The translations under genes and the position numbers were made by a program. Source: Vogesella sp. LIG4 (lineage in GTDB: Bacteria; Pseudomonadota; Gammaproteobacteria; Burkholderiales; Chromobacteriaceae). Taken from it: a stretch of DNA of 64,000 bases. The stretch is taken from contig NZ_LT607802.1 in the NCBI RefSeq assembly GCF_900090205.1, forward strand, positions 98,722-162,721. The letters run 5' to 3'. How positions within the stretch are numbered: position 1 is the first letter of the stretch; each line of letters begins with the position of its first letter. Of the stretch, positions 28,971 through 41,304 are shown one piece after another. The notes under the pieces are model-generated. The model saw only the letters and a program-made list of their open reading frames with translations. It was not told where the DNA came from and searched no databases.

Positions 28971-29906
28971 ATGGAGTTTTTCCGCATCAAACGGGACATC
29001 CCGTTCATGAGCTACGGCAAGGTAACCACCATGATTTCGCTGGTGACCTTCATCCTTGCCGTGATTTTCCTGTTCACCAAGGGGCTTAACCTGTCGGTGG
29101 AATTCACCGGCGGTACGGTAATGGAGGTGCAGTACCAGCAGGCGGCCAACCTGCAGGACGTACGCCAGCGCGTGGAAAGCCTGAAGGTGGGCGAAGTGCA
29201 GGTGCAGAACCTGGGCACCAGCCGCGACGTGATGATCCGCCTGCCCAACAAGCCGGGCACCAACTCCGGCAAGTTGTCCGAAGGTGTGATGAACCTGCTG
29301 AAGCAGGCAGATGCCAGCGTGCAGCTGCGCAAGGTGGACTTCGTCGGCCCAAGCGTGGGCACCGAGCTGATGACCCACGGCCTCACCGCCATTGCCCTGG
29401 TGTGCCTGGGCATCGTCATCTACCTGGCGCTGCGCTTTGAATGGCGGCTGGCGGTATCCGCCATCATCGCCAACATGCACGACGTGGTGATCATCCTCGG
29501 CTGCTTCGCCTTCTTCCAGTGGGAGTTCAGCCTCACCGTGCTGGCCGGCGTGCTGGCGGTGCTGGGCTACTCGGTGAACGAATCGGTGGTGGTATTCGAC
29601 CGTATCCGCGAGAACTTCCGCCGCCCGGCAATGCGCGGCAAGAGCACCTCCGAGGTGATCGACAACGCCATCACCGCCACCATGAGCCGTACCTTCATCA
29701 CCCACGGTTGTACCGAAACCATGGTGCTGTCGATGCTGGTATTCGGCGGCCCGGCGCTGCACGGCTTTGCCATGGCGCTGACCATCGGTATCGTGTTCGG
29801 CATCTACTCCTCGGTGCTGGTGGCCAGCCCGATGGCGCTGGCGCTGGGCACCAAGCGCGAGCACATGATCAAGGTTGTGAAACCGAAGGAAGAAGCCGTG
29901 GTCTGA
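28971..29906 (+). CDS. secF: Protein translocase subunit SecF
   Basis: A 311-residue membrane partner of SecD. One N-terminal span, a short periplasmic domain (VEFTGGTVMEV) and five C-terminal spans (VLAVLGYSVNESVVVFDRIREN) are visible. It is last in the tgt-yajC-secD-secF run and is followed by a terminator built from two decamers. Confidence 0.97.
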   Translation: MEFFRIKRDIPFMSYGKVTTMISLVTFILAVIFLFTKGLNLSVEFTGGTVMEVQYQQAANLQDVRQRVESLKVGEVQVQNLGTSRDVMIRLPNKPGTNSGKLSEGVMNLLKQADASVQLRKVDFVGPSVGTELMTHGLTAIALVCLGIVIYLALRFEWRLAVSAIIANMHDVVIILGCFAFFQWEFSLTVLAGVLAVLGYSVNESVVVFDRIRENFRRPAMRGKSTSEVIDNAITATMSRTFITHGCTETMVLSMLVFGGPALHGFAMALTIGIVFGIYSSVLVASPMALALGTKREHMIKVVKPKEEAVV

Positions 29907-29930
29907 TCCACGCGTCTGCTCTCCATCAAG

Positions 29931-29962
29931 GTTGGCCGCATACCCTGCGGCCAACTTTTTTG
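29931..29962 (+). terminator. Terminator of secDF made of two inverted decamers
   Basis: GTTGGCCGCA (29931-29940), a 5-nt spacer, TGCGGCCAAC (29946-29955), then seven T residues. This is a perfect 10-bp stem from two facing copies of the abundant decamer, the arrangement known for uptake-sequence terminators in Neisseria. Confidence 0.9.
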
Positions 29963-30026
29963 GGTGCCTGACACAGCAGGGTTGCCCGCAGCCCTGCCCT
30001 GTCAGCCACTCTAACCAGGCCCCGCC

Positions 30027-30680
30027 ATGGACATCATCGCCTTTCTGATCGACTTCATCCTGCACATCGACGTGCACCTGGCCGAGTTGATCGCCCGCTA
30101 CGGCACGCTGATCTACGCCATCCTGTTCCTGATCGTGTTCTGCGAAACCGGGCTGGTGGTCACCCCCTTCCTGCCGGGCGACTCGCTGCTGTTCATGGCC
30201 GGCGCCCTGGCGGCGACCGGCGACATGTCGCTGCCGCTGGTACTGGCCACACTGGCTGGCGCCGCCATTCTTGGCGACTCCTGCAACTACCTGATAGGCC
30301 GCACCGTCGGCAAGCACCTGTTCGCCAACCCGGATTCGCGCATCTTCCGCCGCAGCTACCTGACGCAGACCGAAGCCTTCTACCAGCGCCACGGCCGCAA
30401 AACCATCATCCTGGCGCGCTTCGCCCCCATCGTGCGCACCTTCGCCCCGTTCATCGCCGGCATGGGCCACATGCGCTACCTGCGCTTCCTCGCCTCCAGC
30501 GTTACCGGCACCGTGCTGTGGGTGGGCGGCTTCTGCCTGCTGGGCTACGCCTTCGGCAACCTGCCGGTGGTGCGCAACAACCTGTCGCTGCTGATGCTGG
30601 CCATCATCGCGGTATCGCTGGCGCCCACTGTCATCGCCGTACTGCGCAACAAGTTCGCCGCCAAGGCCGACCGCGCATGA
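30027..30680 (+). CDS. DedA-family membrane protein
   Basis: A 217-residue protein with about five hydrophobic segments and the family motifs [33 protein letters not shown] and [19 protein letters not shown]. DedA/VTT-family proteins are thought to be lipid-carrier flippases affecting membrane homeostasis and proton-motive force. The stop overlaps the mutL start (ATGA), a coupling of unrelated genes. Confidence 0.92.
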   Translation: MDIIAFLIDFILHIDVHLAELIARYGTLIYAILFLIVFCETGLVVTPFLPGDSLLFMAGALAATGDMSLPLVLATLAGAAILGDSCNYLIGRTVGKHLFANPDSRIFRRSYLTQTEAFYQRHGRKTIILARFAPIVRTFAPFIAGMGHMRYLRFLASSVTGTVLWVGGFCLLGYAFGNLPVVRNNLSLLMLAIIAVSLAPTVIAVLRNKFAAKADRA

Positions 30681-32581
30681 AGCCCATCCGCAAGCTGCCG
30701 GACCACCTGGTCAACCAGATCGCCGCCGGCGAGGTGGTGGAGCGCCCGGCTTCGGCACTGAAGGAAATGCTGGAAAACAGCCTGGATGCCGGTGCCGACA
30801 GGATCACCGTGGACCTGGCGCAAGGCGGCATCAAGCTGATCCGCGTCACCGACAACGGCAGTGGCATTGCCGCCGACGAGCTGCCGCTGGCACTGGACCG
30901 CCACGCCACCAGCAAGATCGGCAGCCTGGATGATCTTGAGAGCGTGGCCACGCTGGGTTTTCGCGGCGAAGGGCTGGCCAGCGTGGCGTCGGTATCGCGC
31001 CTCACCCTCACCAGCCGCCCGCAGGACGCCGATCACGCGCACCAGATCATCGCCATCGACGGCACGCTGCACCCGGTGGAGCCGGCGGCACACCCGGCCG
31101 GCACCAGCGTGGAAGTGGTGGACCTGTACTTCAACACCCCGGCGCGGCGCAAATTCCTGAAAAGCGAGAACACCGAGTACGCGCACTGCGCCGCCACCTT
31201 CGAGCGCATCGCGCTGGCGCACCCGCAGGTGGAGTTCACCCTGCGCCACAACGGCAAGGTGGTGTGGCGGCTGCCGCAGCAGAGCCTGGCCGATCGCGTC
31301 TCGGCACTGCTGGGCAAGGATTTCGTCGAAGCGGCACTGCCGCTGGAAACCGTGGCCGCCGGCCTGACGCTCACCGGCTTCATCGCCAGCCCCACCTACT
31401 CCAAGGCCAGCCGCGACGCACAGTATTTCTATGTGAACGGCCGCTTCGTACGCGACAAGACCGCGCAGCACGCGCTGCGCCAGGCCTACCGCGACGTGCT
31501 GCACCACGACCGCCACCCGGCCTACGCGCTGTTCTTCACGCTGGACCCGGCCAATGTCGACGTGAACGTACACCCGACCAAGATCGAGGTGCGTTTCCGC
31601 GAAAGCCAGGCGGTGCACCAGTTCCTGTTCCACAGCGTGCAGCGCGCCTTGGCCGGCACCACTGCCGGGCAGGCACCGGCCGTGCACCTGGCCGATGGCG
31701 AACCCGCCCTTGCGGCCAACCCTGGCAACAGCACACCGACACAGGATGCGCTGTTCCCGCCACGCAGCAGTGGTAGCAACGGCGGCGGCAACGTTGGCCG
31801 CAACCCGCTGCCGCAGCCGTTCCGCTACGAACAGCAAAGCATCCCGCTGAACGTGGCGCGCGAGGCAGTAGGCGTGTACGACAAGATGTTCTCCGGCCTG
31901 CGCGAAGAAGAGCGCGGCCCGGCTCCCGCGCCGGCCAGCTATGTGCTGCCGCCGGCCAACGGCGCGCCGCAGCGGCTGCCGGATGCCAGTGACGGCATTC
32001 CGCCACTGGGCTTTGCGCTGGCGCAGCTGCACGGCGTGTACATCCTCAGCCAGTGCGAGGACGGGCTGATCGTGGTGGACATGCATGCCGCCCACGAGCG
32101 CATCGTCTACGAGCGGCTGAAAACCGCGCTGGAAGCCGACACCATCCCGATGCAGCCCTTGCTGCTGCCGGTATCGTTCGCCGCCGACAAGTTCGAAGTG
32201 GCCACCGTGCATGAGCATGGTGAGGCCATGCAGCGCCTGGGCATCGAGCTGGCGCCGCTGTCCCCCACCCAGATCGCCGTGCGCGGCGTGCCGGTGTGGC
32301 TGCAGGACAGCAGCCCGGTGGAGCTGGCGCGTGCGGTGCTGAAGGATGTGCGCGAGTTCGGCCTTACCGAAGTGCTGACCGAGCGCCGCAACGAGCTGCT
32401 GGCCACCATGGCCTGCCACGGCGCGGTGCGCGCCAACCGCCAGCTGACACTGCCGGAAATGAACGCGCTGCTGCGCGACATGGAAGCCACCGAGCGCTCC
32501 GGCCAGTGCAACCACGGCCGCCCCACCTGGAGCCGGCTCAGCATGCGCGACCTGGACAACCTGTTCATGCGCGGCAAATGA
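30677..32581 (+). CDS. mutL: DNA mismatch repair protein MutL (endonuclease type)
   Basis: A 634-residue protein. The GHKL ATPase N-domain has [26 protein letters not shown] and [16 protein letters not shown] low-complexity linker (about 335-430) carries two decamers (31711, 31793). The C-terminal dimer domain has [12 protein letters not shown], fitting the DQHA(X)2E(X)4E endonuclease motif, plus ACHGAVRA and the CNHGRP box. It is therefore predicted to nick DNA itself, as in Neisseria, rather than rely on MutH. A decamer palindrome follows the stop. Confidence 0.96.
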   Translation: MKPIRKLPDHLVNQIAAGEVVERPASALKEMLENSLDAGADRITVDLAQGGIKLIRVTDNGSGIAADELPLALDRHATSKIGSLDDLESVATLGFRGEGLASVASVSRLTLTSRPQDADHAHQIIAIDGTLHPVEPAAHPAGTSVEVVDLYFNTPARRKFLKSENTEYAHCAATFERIALAHPQVEFTLRHNGKVVWRLPQQSLADRVSALLGKDFVEAALPLETVAAGLTLTGFIASPTYSKASRDAQYFYVNGRFVRDKTAQHALRQAYRDVLHHDRHPAYALFFTLDPANVDVNVHPTKIEVRFRESQAVHQFLFHSVQRALAGTTAGQAPAVHLADGEPALAANPGNSTPTQDALFPPRSSGSNGGGNVGRNPLPQPFRYEQQSIPLNVAREAVGVYDKMFSGLREEERGPAPAPASYVLPPANGAPQRLPDASDGIPPLGFALAQLHGVYILSQCEDGLIVVDMHAAHERIVYERLKTALEADTIPMQPLLLPVSFAADKFEVATVHEHGEAMQRLGIELAPLSPTQIAVRGVPVWLQDSSPVELARAVLKDVREFGLTEVLTERRNELLATMACHGAVRANRQLTLPEMNALLRDMEATERSGQCNHGRPTWSRLSMRDLDNLFMRGK

Positions 32582-32590
32582 TTCACCCGG

Positions 32591-32610
32591 GTTGGCCGCA
32601 TGCGGCCAAC
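32591..32610. repeat. Perfect 20-bp palindrome of two decamers behind mutL
   Basis: GTTGGCCGCATGCGGCCAAC, two abutting inverted decamers 10 bp past the mutL stop. No T run follows, so any terminator role is uncertain. A third copy is at 32704-32713 and a short repeat (GTAGGGTGGGC...GCCCACC, 32650-32679) lies between. Confidence 0.8.
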
Positions 32611-32730
32611 CTTGTACTGCGCTTCACGGGGTGTTCTTAAATGCTAACCGTAGGGTGGGCAAAGCGCAGCGTGCCCACCAGCACCACCAAGCAGCCGCCA
32701 CCATGCGGCCAACCCTTTACCGGATTCACC

Positions 32731-33393
32731 ATGTTCGCCAACTCCCGCCCCGTTACCAGTTCGCAACCCGGCCCGCACAGCCGCCTGGCCGAGGTGGTGG
32801 CGCGTCATGCGCAGCATCCGTTCCAGAAACCGTTCGCCGACTACAACCGCGCCGCCTACACCACCCTGCTGGCGGCCTGGGACGGCCGCACGCCGCTGGT
32901 GCTGGACACCGGCTGCGGCGTGGGCGCCTCCACGCTGAACCTGGCGGCGCAGCAGCCGGATCATTTCGTGGTCGGCATCGACCAGTCGCTGGACCGCCTG
33001 CAACGCGGCAAACCGGCGCCGCTGCCGGACAACGCCCTGCTGCTGCGCGCCGACATGGTGGACATCTGGCGCCTGCTGGCCGCCGACGGCATCCGCCCGG
33101 CACAGCAATGGATGCTCTACCCCAACCCGTGGCCCAAGCCGGAACACCTGCAACGCCGCTGGCACGGCCACGCGGTCTTCCCCATCGCGCTGGCACTGGG
33201 CGGCCGGCTGGAGCTGCGCAGTAACTGGCAGACCTATGCCGAAGAGCACGCGCTGGCGGTAAGCCAGCTATGCGGCCAACCTTGCCAGGCCGAACGCTGG
33301 CAGCCGCAGGACTTTCTCACCCCGTTCGAACGCAAATACCACCACTCCGGCCATGCGCTGTGGCGGGTGGTGATCGACCTGCCCAGCGCCTGA
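32731..33393 (+). CDS. TrmB-like class I SAM methyltransferase
   Basis: A 220-residue methyltransferase. The SAM-binding motif VLDTGCGVGASTLNLAA is followed by GIDQSLDRL and by WMLYPNPWPKPEHLQRRWHGH. The last resembles the PDPWPKKRH box of tRNA (guanine-46-N7) methyltransferase TrmB. It is more divergent than a typical TrmB, so it may be a paralogue with a different target. The ATG at 32731 starts after the repeat-rich leader. A decamer copy is in frame at 33271. Confidence 0.75.
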   Translation: MFANSRPVTSSQPGPHSRLAEVVARHAQHPFQKPFADYNRAAYTTLLAAWDGRTPLVLDTGCGVGASTLNLAAQQPDHFVVGIDQSLDRLQRGKPAPLPDNALLLRADMVDIWRLLAADGIRPAQQWMLYPNPWPKPEHLQRRWHGHAVFPIALALGGRLELRSNWQTYAEEHALAVSQLCGQPCQAERWQPQDFLTPFERKYHHSGHALWRVVIDLPSA

Positions 33394-33717
33394 CACCCGC
33401 CACGTGTAGTGGAGGGAAATGGTCAATGCCAGTAGCCCCCGGATGCGCTGCACTTATCCGAGCTACAGCTGCGCCTTGCGCACGGATGCCTCACAACACA
33501 CAACACCGAAAACTCACACGGCATATGCCATTTCAATAGAACTGCTATAGCACGGTAGCTTGGGCTGAGCTTGCGAAGCCCAACGTTTACCGCGCATTAT
33601 CGGAGCGGAATTGCTCGAACGGGAAACTACCCTGCAACCGTGGAAGAACAGTTCACCTCTGCTCCCCGTCCAATAACTATATTTTTTCACGCGCTGAATT
33701 TGCACATCAGGTGAACC
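33394..33717. other. Repeat-bearing intergenic region
   Basis: No gene seen. It contains a REP-like unit at 33436-33466 (CCCCCGGATGCGCTG...TTATCCGAGCTAC), similar to one at 34735-34763. It also has the third copy of the AAACGTTGGGC repeat at 33557-33598, inverted relative to 12998-13036. The final 120 bp are clearly more AT-rich and lead into the next gene. Confidence 0.6.
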
Positions 33718-34104
33718 TTGGAAGAAATACTTGTCGCAATTCTTCAGGCACTCTTTGAATTTATTTTGGAAGTCTTGAGCTATGGCACATTTGATTGGCC
33801 ATCCAGCAGCAAGGATCGGCCTGAGCCGGAGTCAATTGCAGGCCGCTGCGTACTTTGGTTTATGGGCGGTTGCATACTGGCAGGACTTTCAGTTCTCGCG
33901 TTCAATCACACCTTTATCCATTGGCCACCATTACGCATGGCCAATCTTGTCGTAGCGCCGGTGACATCAGCACTCCTCTCACAGACTATTGCTCGCCATC
34001 GCGCAAAAAATCACCCGCTCATTGTTCCACGCAACCATTTCTGGCAGTCATTCTGGTTTACGCTCGGCTTGGTCATCATCCGGTTCACTTATGCCGTACG
34101 CTAA
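33718..34104 (+). CDS. Orphan small membrane protein
   Basis: A 128-residue hydrophobic protein of no family I recognise. Three or four membrane segments are visible: FILEVLSYGTF, CVLWFMGGCILAGLSVLAF, MANLVVAPVTSALL and SFWFTLGLVIIRFTYAV. The start is TTG 33718 behind AGGTG; no ATG occurs before residue 49. Base composition is noticeably lower in GC than its neighbours, and it sits between repeat elements, so horizontal acquisition is plausible. Confidence 0.6.
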   Translation: MEEILVAILQALFEFILEVLSYGTFDWPSSSKDRPEPESIAGRCVLWFMGGCILAGLSVLAFNHTFIHWPPLRMANLVVAPVTSALLSQTIARHRAKNHPLIVPRNHFWQSFWFTLGLVIIRFTYAVR

Positions 34105-34205
34105 CTTAGACGCCATTACATCCACTCCAATCTACGCCATCGTCGTATAAACTACCCCGCTCGACAGTTGCTGTGCCCCACCCCTCGCCACCAACAGGAA
34201 GCCCC

Positions 34206-34706
34206 ATGATGACGGATACCCAAACCCTTACCCGCTACAAGGCCTGGGCCGATGAGTTGTTCCTGTCCGTGGTGTCCACGGTGCCGGACGCAGAGCTGGT
34301 CGCGCCGCGCCCCATCGTCTTTGGCAGCCTGATCCGCACCCTCAATCATTCCTTGGCCATGGATTACGTCTGGCAGTGCCATCTGCTCGGCAAGCCGCAT
34401 GGGCTGACTTCGCGTAATCCCGAGCATTGCCCCGGCATCCATGAGCTGGTCGCAAGCCAGCTTGAACTGGACCAGTGGTATGTGGACTACGCCGCCGCGC
34501 TGGACGAGTCCGCGCTGGATCAGGTCGTCGAATTCGAGTTCATCGGCGGTGGGGTTGGCCGCATGAGCCGCCGCGACATCCTGCTGCACGTGGTCAACCA
34601 CACCACCTATCACCGTGGCCACGCGGCGGGCATTCTTTATTACCTGAACGTTTTCCCGCCCACTACCGACCTGCCGGTATATCTCCAGCAACAGCAGCAG
34701 CGCTGA
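34206..34706 (+). CDS. DinB-family protein
   Basis: A 166-residue four-helix-bundle protein of the DinB/YfiT class. The three metal-binding His positions are plausible at LIRTLNHSLAMD and VVNHTTYHRGHAAGIL. Family members are metal-dependent, often thiol transferases or stress proteins; the substrate here is unknown. I chose ATG 34206 behind AGGAAG; an in-frame GTG at 34173 is less likely. A decamer is inside (34554). Confidence 0.85.
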   Translation: MMTDTQTLTRYKAWADELFLSVVSTVPDAELVAPRPIVFGSLIRTLNHSLAMDYVWQCHLLGKPHGLTSRNPEHCPGIHELVASQLELDQWYVDYAAALDESALDQVVEFEFIGGGVGRMSRRDILLHVVNHTTYHRGHAAGILYYLNVFPPTTDLPVYLQQQQQR

Positions 34707-34734
34707 TCTGGCGCAGCCCAGCGCCGAGCCGCCG

Positions 34735-34763
34735 CCCCGGATGCGCACGGCTATCCGGGCTAC
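34735..34763. repeat. REP-like palindromic repeat
   Basis: CCCCGGATGCGCA...TATCCGGGCTAC, partly self-complementary (CCCGGAT/ATCCGGG), in the gap between the convergent DinB and LysR genes. A diverged copy is at 33436-33466. Confidence 0.65.
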
Positions 34764-34765
34764 AA

Positions 34766-35635
34766 CTAACTGATGCCCTCCCGCTGCAAGGTACGCAGCA
34801 GCTGTTCATGCATGGCATCCACCGCCGGGGCGCGTGCCGAGGCGGCACTGCGGATCAGCGCTACTTCCAGTTCCGGCAAGGGAGGCAGGCCGTGGCGCGC
34901 ATCCAGCACTTTCAGATCCGGCGGCAGGCTGCAGCGCGTCAGCACCGCCACCGCCATGCCGCTGTAGGCCGCCGCCAGCTGGCCGGCCACATTGGGGCTG
35001 TAGTAAACGATGCGATAGGCGCGCTGCTGCGCATCGATGGCAGCCAGTACCTCGCTGCGTGCGCGGCTGCCCAGCTCGTGCACCGCAATGGGCAGCGGCT
35101 CGCGGCGCCAGGCTTCGTGCTCTTCCGCCCCTACCCACAGCAGCGCCTCGCGGAACAACAGCTCGCCGCGCTGTGGCTGGTCGCGGGAAACCAGTGCCAG
35201 ATCCAGCTCACCACGCTCCACACGCGGAATCAGCACCGTGGACTGCTCGCACACCAGGGTGATCTCCACCCCCGGGTAGCGGCTGGAGAAGGTGCGCAGT
35301 ACCGGCGCCATGTAGGCCATGGCGTAGTCGTCCGGCACCCCCAGCCGGATGCGGCCGGATACCGCCGGCGCATGCAGCGCCGCTACCGCCTCGGCATGCA
35401 CGGCAAGCAGGCGCCGTGCATGCGGCAGCAACTCGCTGCCGGCCACGGTCAGCACCAGGTGGCGCGGCCCGCGGGCGAGCAAGGGCCGCCCGGCAGCGTC
35501 TTCCAGCTTCTTCAATTGCATGCTGATTGCCGACTGCGAGCGATACAGCTGCCGTGACGCCGCGGTAAGCGAGCCGCTGTCCACCACGGTGACAAAGGCG
35601 CGCAGCCAGTCCAGTTGCAGGTCGTTGCCGTTCAT
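34766..35635 (-). CDS. LysR-family transcriptional regulator
   Basis: A 289-residue regulator with an N-terminal winged helix (WLRAFVTVVDSGSLTAASRQLYRSQSAISMQLKKLE) and a substrate-binding effector domain. ATG 35635 has GGAG at a good distance. It is divergent from an EamA exporter gene 85 bp away, so it probably controls that gene. The inducer is unknown. Confidence 0.9.
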   Translation of the reverse strand: MNGNDLQLDWLRAFVTVVDSGSLTAASRQLYRSQSAISMQLKKLEDAAGRPLLARGPRHLVLTVAGSELLPHARRLLAVHAEAVAALHAPAVSGRIRLGVPDDYAMAYMAPVLRTFSSRYPGVEITLVCEQSTVLIPRVERGELDLALVSRDQPQRGELLFREALLWVGAEEHEAWRREPLPIAVHELGSRARSEVLAAIDAQQRAYRIVYYSPNVAGQLAAAYSGMAVAVLTRCSLPPDLKVLDARHGLPPLPELEVALIRSAASARAPAVDAMHEQLLRTLQREGIS

Positions 35636-35720
35636 CGCCGCTCCATGCATTCGAAAATCGAATCATAGCATCGCCATAAATCCGCTTTTCGCAGCATTAC
35701 GCCCCGGCCACAATGACTGC

Positions 35721-36635
35721 ATGAAGACCGCTACCCCCACCCTCTCCCCTGCCGCCACGGGCGGCAACAGCGCCAGCGAGCAGCGCGGCACGCTGCTGAT
35801 GACCGCCGGCGGCGTACTGCTCGGCAGCATCGGCATCTTCGTTACCGAAGCCCACCAGGACGCAGTGACCACGGTGCTGTTCCGCTGCCTGTTCGGCGGC
35901 CTGGCGCTGCTGCTATGGGGCGCAGCCAGCGGCAGGCTGGCGGAGTTGCGCCTGTCCGGGCGCGCACTGTTGGCCGCCGTGCTGGCCGGGGTGCTGATGG
36001 TGAGCAACTGGGCGTTGTTCTTTGCTGCCATTCCGATGACGTCCATCGGCGTGGCCACGGTGGTGTTTCACCTGCAGCCGTTCTGGGTGCTGCTGCTGGG
36101 CGCCTGGCTGCTGCGCGAGCATCTGTCGTCCACCCGCGCGCTGGCCTGCGGAGTGGCGCTGCTGGGGCTGGCGCTGGCCACCGGGCTGTTCGACCAGCCG
36201 GCCGCGCAGGTGCTGAGCAGCAGCTACCTTACCGGCCTGCTGCTGTGCCTGTTCGGCTCGCTGTGCTATGCCGGCGTGCCGCTGATCGCCAAGCTGGCGC
36301 CGGGTGTCAGCGCCTTCGCGCTGGCGTGGTGGCAGTGCGCGGTGGGTGTGCTGCTGAGCTGCTGGTGGCCGCTGTGGCATGGTTGGCCGCAAGCCGGCGC
36401 GGCCTGGGGCTGGCTGGTCGGCCTGGGCAGCCTGCACACCGGCCTTGCCTACGTGCTGCTGTATGCCGGCATGAGCCGGCTGCCCACCAGCCGCATCGCG
36501 GTGCTGCAGTTCATCTACCCGGCCACCGCCATCGTCATTGACTGGCTGGCCTACGGCCACGCACTCGGCCCGCTGCAGTTCGGTGGCCTGATCCTGCTGG
36601 GCGGTGCGCTGTGGACGGTGCGGCGCAGCGCCTGA
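35721..36635 (+). CDS. EamA/DMT-superfamily transporter
   Basis: A 304-residue inner-membrane protein with ten predicted spans in two EamA halves (RGTLLMTAGGVLLGSIGIF; LLCLFGSLCYAGVPLI). Typical members export amino acids or other metabolites. ATG 35721 follows a short gap to the divergent LysR gene. The substrate cannot be told from sequence. A decamer copy lies at 36382. Confidence 0.87.
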   Translation: MKTATPTLSPAATGGNSASEQRGTLLMTAGGVLLGSIGIFVTEAHQDAVTTVLFRCLFGGLALLLWGAASGRLAELRLSGRALLAAVLAGVLMVSNWALFFAAIPMTSIGVATVVFHLQPFWVLLLGAWLLREHLSSTRALACGVALLGLALATGLFDQPAAQVLSSSYLTGLLLCLFGSLCYAGVPLIAKLAPGVSAFALAWWQCAVGVLLSCWWPLWHGWPQAGAAWGWLVGLGSLHTGLAYVLLYAGMSRLPTSRIAVLQFIYPATAIVIDWLAYGHALGPLQFGGLILLGGALWTVRRSA

Positions 36636-36665
36636 GGGCACCTTGGCCAGGCTGTAAACAAACAA

Positions 36666-36689
36666 AAAGCCCCGCTTGCGCGGGGCTTT
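36666..36689 (+). terminator. Terminator of the EamA gene (bidirectional)
   Basis: AAAGCCCCGC/GCGGGGCTTT with loop TTGC, 30 bp past the stop; A and T runs on both sides allow it to serve the convergent gcvP too. Confidence 0.88.
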
Positions 36690-36700
36690 GCCATGCCGAC

Positions 36701-36720
36701 GTTGGCCGCATGCGGCCAAC
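36701..36720. repeat. Perfect 20-bp palindrome of two decamers, EamA/gcvP junction
   Basis: The same 20-bp palindrome as behind mutL: abutting inverted decamers at 36701-36710 and 36711-36720, 7 bp from the gcvP stop. Together with the hairpin at 36666-36689 it separates convergent transcripts. Confidence 0.85.
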
Positions 36721-36727
36721 CTTGGGC

Positions 36728-39583
<2,856 letters not shown>

Positions 39584-39672
39584 GTCTTCGATTCCGTCTT
39601 AGCTAGCCACACGATGCGCAGCGTCGGTGGGGTTGGCCGCAAGGCCCGCCCGCAGGGCGCATCGGGAGGCAA

Positions 39673-39711
39673 AAATACAAAAGCCCCGCCATCTTGCGAC
39701 GGCAGGGCCCT
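39673..39711 (-). terminator. Terminator-like hairpin between gcvH and gcvP
   Basis: Read leftwards: GGGCCCTGCC...GGCGGGGCTTTTGTATTTTT, an 8-bp stem with one G-T pair and a T-rich tail, 5 bp behind gcvH. Confidence 0.68.
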
Positions 39712-39715
39712 TCGA

Positions 39716-40102
39716 TCAGGCGCCGATTTCGGCTGCGTAGGCAGCGGCATCCATCAGGCGATCCAGATCAGCGGCGTTGGCCGGCTTGATCTTGAAGAAC
39801 CAGGCTGCGCCGTACGGATCGCTGTTGGCCAGATCCGGAGCCGCTTCCAGATCGCTATTCACTTCCAGCACTTCGCCGGCGATCGGGGCGTAGATATCGG
39901 AGGCGGCTTTTACCGACTCCACCACACCTGCCTGTTCGCCTTCGCCCAGCTGGCTGCCAACGGCCGGCAGTTCCACGAACACGATATCGCCCAGCAGCTC
40001 CTGGGCATGTTCGGTGATGCCGATGCTAACGGTGCCGTCAGCTTCCAGGCGCAGCCATTCGTGGCTGGATACGTATTTCAGTTCGGCGGGAATGTTGCTC
40101 AT
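39716..40102 (-). CDS. gcvH: Glycine cleavage system H protein
   Basis: A 128-residue lipoyl carrier. The lipoylated Lys65 is in [14 protein letters not shown], and [11 protein letters not shown] marks the N-terminus. It shuttles the aminomethyl group between P and T proteins. AGGAGAAT lies just before the ATG. It is the second gene of the gcvT-gcvH-gcvP order. Confidence 0.97.
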   Translation of the reverse strand: MSNIPAELKYVSSHEWLRLEADGTVSIGITEHAQELLGDIVFVELPAVGSQLGEGEQAGVVESVKAASDIYAPIAGEVLEVNSDLEAAPDLANSDPYGAAWFFKIKPANAADLDRLMDAAAYAAEIGA

Positions 40103-40183
40103 GTGATTCTCCTGATGCAGATAGTTTGGATCTAGATTGGGTAGTACCGGGGCGACGCTCTCGCCTCGTCGTTATACACCAGC

Positions 40184-41269
40184 TTATTCAAAAACTTTCT
40201 TACCGTTGCGTACGAACGGCATTTTCACCACGCGAACCTCGGTAAGCGTGCCGCGCAGATCCACCAGGGCGGTGGCGCCGGTAGCGGCCGGCACGCGGGC
40301 AATGGCGATGGAATGCTTCAGGGTCGGCGAGAAAGTGCCGCTGGTGATGATGCCTTCGGCGCCATCCACCACTACTTTCAGGCCTTCGCGCAGTACGCCG
40401 CGGCCTTCCAGCACCAGGCCCACCTGCTTCATGGCCACACCGGCAGCCTTCTGGGCTTCCAGTGCCTTGCGGCCGGTGAAATCGCGCTCTTCCGGGTTCC
40501 AGGCGATGGTCCAGCCCATGCCGGCTTCCAGCGGCGACACGGTTTCGTCCATGTCGTGGCCGTACAGGTTCATGCCGGCTTCCAGACGCAGGGTATCGCG
40601 TGCACCCAGGCCGATCGGCGCTACGCCGGCAGCTTGCAGCTGGTTGAAGAAGGTGATGGCTTCGGCAGCGGGAATCATGATTTCCAGGCCGTCTTCACCG
40701 GTGTAACCGGTGCGGGCCACGAACCATTCGCCGAACGGCAGGCCCTGGAATACTTTCAGGCCCTGGATGGCTTCTGCCCAGTCCGGCTTAACGGCACAGA
40801 CTTTGGCAATGGCCTGCGGACCTTGCACGGCCAGCATGGCCAGGTCGCGGCGCACTTTCAGTGCCACGTCGAAACCGGCGGACTGCTTGTCCATCCATGC
40901 CAGGTCTTTTTCGGTGGTGCCGGCGTTGATCACCATGCGGTAACCGTTGGCCGCAAGGTAAACGATCAGATCGTCCACCACGCCGCCTTGCTCGTTGAGC
41001 ATGCCGGAGTAGAGTGCCTTGCCTTCGAAGCCCAGTTTGGACACGTCGTTGGCGATCAGCTTTTGCAGCCAGGCTTTGGCGTCGCTGCCGGTGATGTCCA
41101 CCACGGTCATGTGGGACACATCGAACATGCCGGCGTCGTTACGCACGATTTCATGTTCTTTCAGCTGCGAGCCGTAATGAATGGGCATTTCCCAGCCGGC
41201 AAAGTCAACCATCTTTGCATTGGCGGCAATATGCGCATCAAACAGTGGGGTACGTTTCGGGGCCGTCAT
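40184..41269 (-). CDS. gcvT: Aminomethyltransferase, T protein
   Basis: A 361-residue enzyme that transfers the methylene group to tetrahydrofolate and releases ammonia. [16 protein letters not shown] and [14 protein letters not shown] are family motifs. ATG 41269 is preceded by GAGGA; the TTG two codons upstream is not needed. It is the first gene behind a tandem glycine riboswitch. A decamer copy is at 40946. Confidence 0.96.
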   Translation of the reverse strand: MTAPKRTPLFDAHIAANAKMVDFAGWEMPIHYGSQLKEHEIVRNDAGMFDVSHMTVVDITGSDAKAWLQKLIANDVSKLGFEGKALYSGMLNEQGGVVDDLIVYLAANGYRMVINAGTTEKDLAWMDKQSAGFDVALKVRRDLAMLAVQGPQAIAKVCAVKPDWAEAIQGLKVFQGLPFGEWFVARTGYTGEDGLEIMIPAAEAITFFNQLQAAGVAPIGLGARDTLRLEAGMNLYGHDMDETVSPLEAGMGWTIAWNPEERDFTGRKALEAQKAAGVAMKQVGLVLEGRGVLREGLKVVVDGAEGIITSGTFSPTLKHSIAIARVPAATGATALVDLRGTLTEVRVVKMPFVRNGKKVFE

Positions 41270-41304
41270 GGGCAAATCCTCGGAGTGAGTTATTCCTCTA
41301 TCTC

